NCBI GenBank assembly: GCA_049323435.1
Contig: JBMOMX010000036.1
Location: 16,527-80,526, forward strand
Direction of reading: 5' to 3'
DNA length: 64,000 nucleotides
DNA from: UBA11222 sp049323435
GTDB lineage: Bacteria; Pseudomonadota; Alphaproteobacteria; UBA11222
The stretch's first letter is position 1. Each line of letters opens with the position of its first letter. Under the pieces are notes generated by a model, which worked only from the letters and a program-made list of their open reading frames with translations, was not told where the DNA came from and did no database searches. Below, piece after piece: positions 61,724-64,000 of this stretch. The position numbers were made by a program, and so were the translations under genes.

Positions 61724-62697
61724 GTGTGATCAGATCGGTCATTTGTGGCGCCGGCGGTTATTTGCCCGAAAGAGTTTTGAGCAATGCGGAACTGGCTGGC
61801 ATGGTGGACACCAGCGATGAATGGATCGTTGAGCGTTCAGGCATTCATCAGCGCCATATCGCAGCCGAAGGCGAGATGACCTCTGATCTGGCGCTGGCTG
61901 CGGCGCGCCGGGCCTTGAGCCATGCGGGGATAGAGGCGTCGCAGATTGATCTGATTGTTCTGGCGACCGCCACCCCGGACCAGACTTTTCCCGCCACTGC
62001 AACCAGAGTTCAGGCCGCCCTTGGGATAAATCGCGGGGCGGCTTTTGACATTCAGGCGGTCTGTACCGGATTTGTATATGCCCTGGCCATTGCCGACAAT
62101 TTTCTGAAGGCGGGCCAGTTTCAGTGCGCGCTGGTCATTGGCGCTGAAACCTTTTCGCGCATTCTGGATTGGCAGGATCGCGGCACCTGCGTGCTTTTTG
62201 GTGACGGGGCGGGCGCCGTGGTGCTCAGGGCTGAAGCGGGCACGGGCACATTGCGCGATCGCGGCATTCTGACCACCCATTTATATTCCGATGGCCGCCA
62301 TCATGATCTGCTCTATGTCGATGGCGGGCCTTCATCGACCGGCACGACGGGGCATTTGCGGATGAATGGCAAGGAAGTCTTCAAACATGCGGTGGTCAAT
62401 ATGACCGGCGCTGTGAATGACGCGCTTGCCGCAACCGGTCTGCAGGCGGCGGATATTGACTGGATCGTGCCGCATCAGGCGAACAAGCGCATCATTGACG
62501 CGACGGCAAAAAAACTTGGTATCGCACCGGAAAAAGTTGTCCAGACGGTAGGGCTGCATGGCAACACTTCGGCAGCCTCGATCCCGCTGGCATTGAGTTG
62601 CGCCGTGGCGGATGGCCGTATTCGCAAGGGACAGCTTGTGCTGATGGAAGGCATGGGCGGCGGCTTTACCTGGGGCTCAGCACTGGCGCGCTGGTAG
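61720..62697 (+). CDS. fabH: 3-oxoacyl-ACP synthase III
   Basis: A 325-residue KASIII that condenses acetyl-CoA with malonyl-ACP to start fatty-acid synthesis. The triad is Cys115 (AVCTGFVYAL), His252 (IVPHQANKRI) and Asn282 (GLHGNTSAAS). GMGGGFTWGSAL at the C-terminus is the usual ending. The start is a GTG overlapping the plsX stop. The order plsX-fabH-ihfA-merR is standard for alphaproteobacteria. Confidence 0.96.
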   Translation: MSVIRSVICGAGGYLPERVLSNAELAGMVDTSDEWIVERSGIHQRHIAAEGEMTSDLALAAARRALSHAGIEASQIDLIVLATATPDQTFPATATRVQAALGINRGAAFDIQAVCTGFVYALAIADNFLKAGQFQCALVIGAETFSRILDWQDRGTCVLFGDGAGAVVLRAEAGTGTLRDRGILTTHLYSDGRHHDLLYVDGGPSSTGTTGHLRMNGKEVFKHAVVNMTGAVNDALAATGLQAADIDWIVPHQANKRIIDATAKKLGIAPEKVVQTVGLHGNTSAASIPLALSCAVADGRIRKGQLVLMEGMGGGFTWGSALARW

Positions 62698-62733
62698 GGA
62701 TTCGATTTCACATAAACAATCGAACCCATCTAT

Positions 62734-62763
62734 TTGACAAGAAGATATAAATTTGTGCACAAT
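62734..62763 (+). promoter_or_regulatory. Putative ihfA promoter
   Basis: TTGACA (62734-62739), an 18-bp AT-rich spacer and CACAAT (62758-62763). It is in the 142-bp gap after fabH, about 77 bp before ihfA. Confidence 0.45.
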
Positions 62764-62839
62764 GGGTTCCGGACAGGAATGGGCTGGCACTGCGAACCGG
62801 TCCCCGCCGCCAGGATGTGGGACAGTTGAAGGGGGTATC

Positions 62840-63163
62840 ATGGGAACAGTAACCCGCGCGCATCTAAGCGAAGCCGTTCACAAGGAAGTCGGATTGTCGC
62901 GCAGCGATTCCGCGCAACTGGTCGAGGCGGTGCTGGACGAGGTCTGTGCGGAACTGGTGAATGGCAAGATCGTCAAGATTTCGTCATTCGGCTCTTTTTC
63001 AGTGCGCAGCAAAGGCGGCCGGGTTGGCCGCAATCCAAAGACCGGCGAGGAAGTACCGATTGCGCCGCGCCGGGTTCTGGTGTTCCGCCCTTCACATGTT
63101 CTGAAGGAACAAATCAACCGGGCCGCGCGGCTGTTGCGCGGGAATATCTCCAGCGCAGACTGA
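62840..63163 (+). CDS. ihfA: Integration host factor subunit alpha
   Basis: A 107-residue DNABII protein. TRAHLSEAVHKEVGLSRSDS starts the helical dimer part; KISSFGSFSVRSKGGRVGRN and PKTGEEVPIAPRRVLVFRPS form the beta arms, with the intercalating Pro in the NPKTGEE loop. The alpha type is inferred from the position between fabH and merR. The ATG at 62840 has AGGGGG about 5 bases upstream; an earlier in-frame start would add a non-family extension. It bends DNA at IHF sites. Confidence 0.94.
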   Translation: MGTVTRAHLSEAVHKEVGLSRSDSAQLVEAVLDEVCAELVNGKIVKISSFGSFSVRSKGGRVGRNPKTGEEVPIAPRRVLVFRPSHVLKEQINRAARLLRGNISSAD

Positions 63164-63171
63164 ATCACGCA

Positions 63172-63717
63172 GTGCAGAAATCAGCCGACGCCTTTCGCAC
63201 CATCAGCGAGGTTGCCGAGGAACTTGATGTTCCCCAGCATGTGCTGCGCTTTTGGGAAAGCAAATTTGTTCAGATCAAACCGTTGAAGCGCGCCGGGGGG
63301 CGGCGCTATTACCGGCCGGATGATGTGGCGCTGCTGCGGGGCATCCGCACCTTGTTATACAGCGATGGCTATACCATTAAAGGCGTGCAGAAGGTTCTGA
63401 AAGAACGCGGTGCGCGCCATATAAGCGCCGGGTCCGCGCCAGTAGCGGCGGCAGTTGAAAAAATCCCGGTGCCTGTACCGCCCGCCCCCGCTGCCGCCCC
63501 AGCAGCCCGGCGGCGCGTCGCAGCCGCGCATCCCGATGAAGTACCCCTGCCAATTTTCTTACCGGAATTTCTGAAAAACCCCACTCCAGCCGCAGCCCCG
63601 CCCCCCAAACCGGCAAAGACACAGGAACCGCCATCCATTCCGCCCGCAAAGCGCAAAAAGCTCGAAAAAATTCTGACAGAACTGACCGCCATAAAGGGAT
63701 TGCTGGCCGGGGAATAG
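63172..63717 (+). CDS. MerR-family transcriptional regulator
   Basis: 181 residues. The N-terminal winged helix (FRTISEVAEELDVPQHVLRF, then RRYYRPDDVALLRGIRTLLY) is the MerR type. The rest is a Pro/Ala-rich low-complexity linker (about 95-160) and a short C-terminal helix, KKLEKILTELTAIKGLL. No metal-binding cysteines are seen. This gene follows ihfA in nearly all alphaproteobacteria, and its regulon is unknown. The start is GTG, 8 bp after the ihfA stop. Confidence 0.9.
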   Translation: MQKSADAFRTISEVAEELDVPQHVLRFWESKFVQIKPLKRAGGRRYYRPDDVALLRGIRTLLYSDGYTIKGVQKVLKERGARHISAGSAPVAAAVEKIPVPVPPAPAAAPAARRRVAAAHPDEVPLPIFLPEFLKNPTPAAAPPPKPAKTQEPPSIPPAKRKKLEKILTELTAIKGLLAGE

Positions 63718-63734
63718 GTTTTTATCTTCTGCGG

Positions 63735-63763
63735 TTGCCGAAGCGGAATGTGCAGAGTATAGT
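63735..63763 (+). promoter_or_regulatory. tRNA-Pro promoter
   Basis: TTGCCG (-35) and TATAGT (-10) with a 17-bp spacer, about 37 bp before the tRNA 5' end. Confidence 0.65.
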
Positions 63764-63799
63764 TCGCCGCCTTGGCTTAGACCCGCCAGGAAGCAATGT

Positions 63800-63876
63800 C
63801 GGAGTGTGGCGCAGCCTGGTAGCGCACTTGTCTGGGGGACAAGGGGTCGTCGGTTCAAATCCGGCCACTCCGACCA
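63800..63876 (+). tRNA. tRNA-Pro (GGG)
   Basis: A 77-nt cloverleaf with CCA encoded. The acceptor pairs CGGAGTG with CACTCCG. The anticodon stem CTTGT/ACAAG encloses CTGGGGG with anticodon GGG. The T-arm is GGTTCAAATCC. Confidence 0.96.
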
Positions 63877-63919
63877 TCCTTCGCCGGTCTATACCGGACA
63901 CATAGGTAACACAATGTAC

Positions 63920-64000
63920 CTAAGACATGGGTGACACCCCCGGGCCAAAGGGGTTGTCTATTGGTTGCAGGGTACGTTGTTCCAGATCGATATAACCGAG
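63920..64000 (-). mobile_element. End of an IS481-like insertion sequence (transposase C-terminus, partial)
   Basis: On the minus strand the last 26 residues of an open frame read YIDLEQRTLQPIDNPFGP and end VSPMS before a TAG at 63920-63922. This resembles the C-terminal tail of IS481-type transposases. The next 22 bp to the left (about 63898-63919) contain CACATAGGTAACAC, similar to the terminal sequences of such elements. The element starts about 20 bp after tRNA-Pro and continues past the window edge. Confidence 0.55.

Overview
The window comes from the chromosome of a moderately GC-rich alphaproteobacterium. Markers are an HdaA-type regulatory DnaA homologue, DUF1491 and DUF1289 proteins, a ubiquinol-cytochrome c chaperone next to a DUF177 gene, IHF-alpha followed by a MerR-family gene, and the comEC/gltX/gltA neighbourhood. 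No order can be fixed from this sequence alone. Nearly all of it is core housekeeping DNA, with short accessory pieces in between.

Layout. 0-9 kb: a PLP aminotransferase cut by the window edge, a membrane-anchored protein built from near-identical 43-residue repeats, a solitary HigA regulator with a palindromic operator, a phosphomannomutase/phosphoglucomutase, a cAMP-phosphodiesterase-like enzyme, a membrane aspartic protease, tRNA-Asn, a VOC protein and a complete higBA module with a palindromic promoter. 9-18 kb: tRNA-Gln, a Ppx/GppA phosphatase with rlmE, a ferritin-like gene behind a riboswitch-like leader, guaB-rsmB, guaA, and an ArsC-like/GNAT/GFA trio. 18-28 kb: a PEP-CTERM protein, a YfgM-like protein with bamB and der, and the prkA-yeaH-spoVR operon. 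28-40 kb: gltA, gltX, comEC, three SDR enzymes, an enoyl-CoA hydratase, a RusA-like orphan, a DUF1491 gene, motA, tag and ygfZ. 40-49 kb: a glycan island (GT9, GT2, GT4, asparagine-synthase-type amidotransferase), rpsU, gmd, NUDIX and DUF2066. 49-56 kb: a CDP-alcohol phosphatidyltransferase, a PerM-like protein, hdaA, an SDR, ppk and ppx. 56-64 kb: hppA, bamE, a cytochrome bc1 chaperone, DUF177, an inverted rpmF, plsX-fabH-ihfA-merR, tRNA-Pro and the end of an insertion sequence.

Functional links. Phosphate metabolism is well represented: ppk, ppx, a second Ppx/GppA and a K+-independent H+-pyrophosphatase. Outer-membrane assembly has bamB and bamE. The phosphomannomutase and Gmd are both steps of GDP-sugar supply, which fits the glycosyltransferase island. 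guaA and guaB complete GMP synthesis.

The most unusual item is the leader at 11103-11263. A 15-bp closing stem shares its 3' strand with a competing hairpin that is followed by a U-rich tract, which is the layout of a transcription-attenuating riboswitch. I recognise no known class in it. Other points of interest are the 43-residue repeat protein, four copies of a two-hairpin interspersed repeat, a 91-bp nested palindrome, a RusA-like orphan and a probably leaderless higBA promoter.
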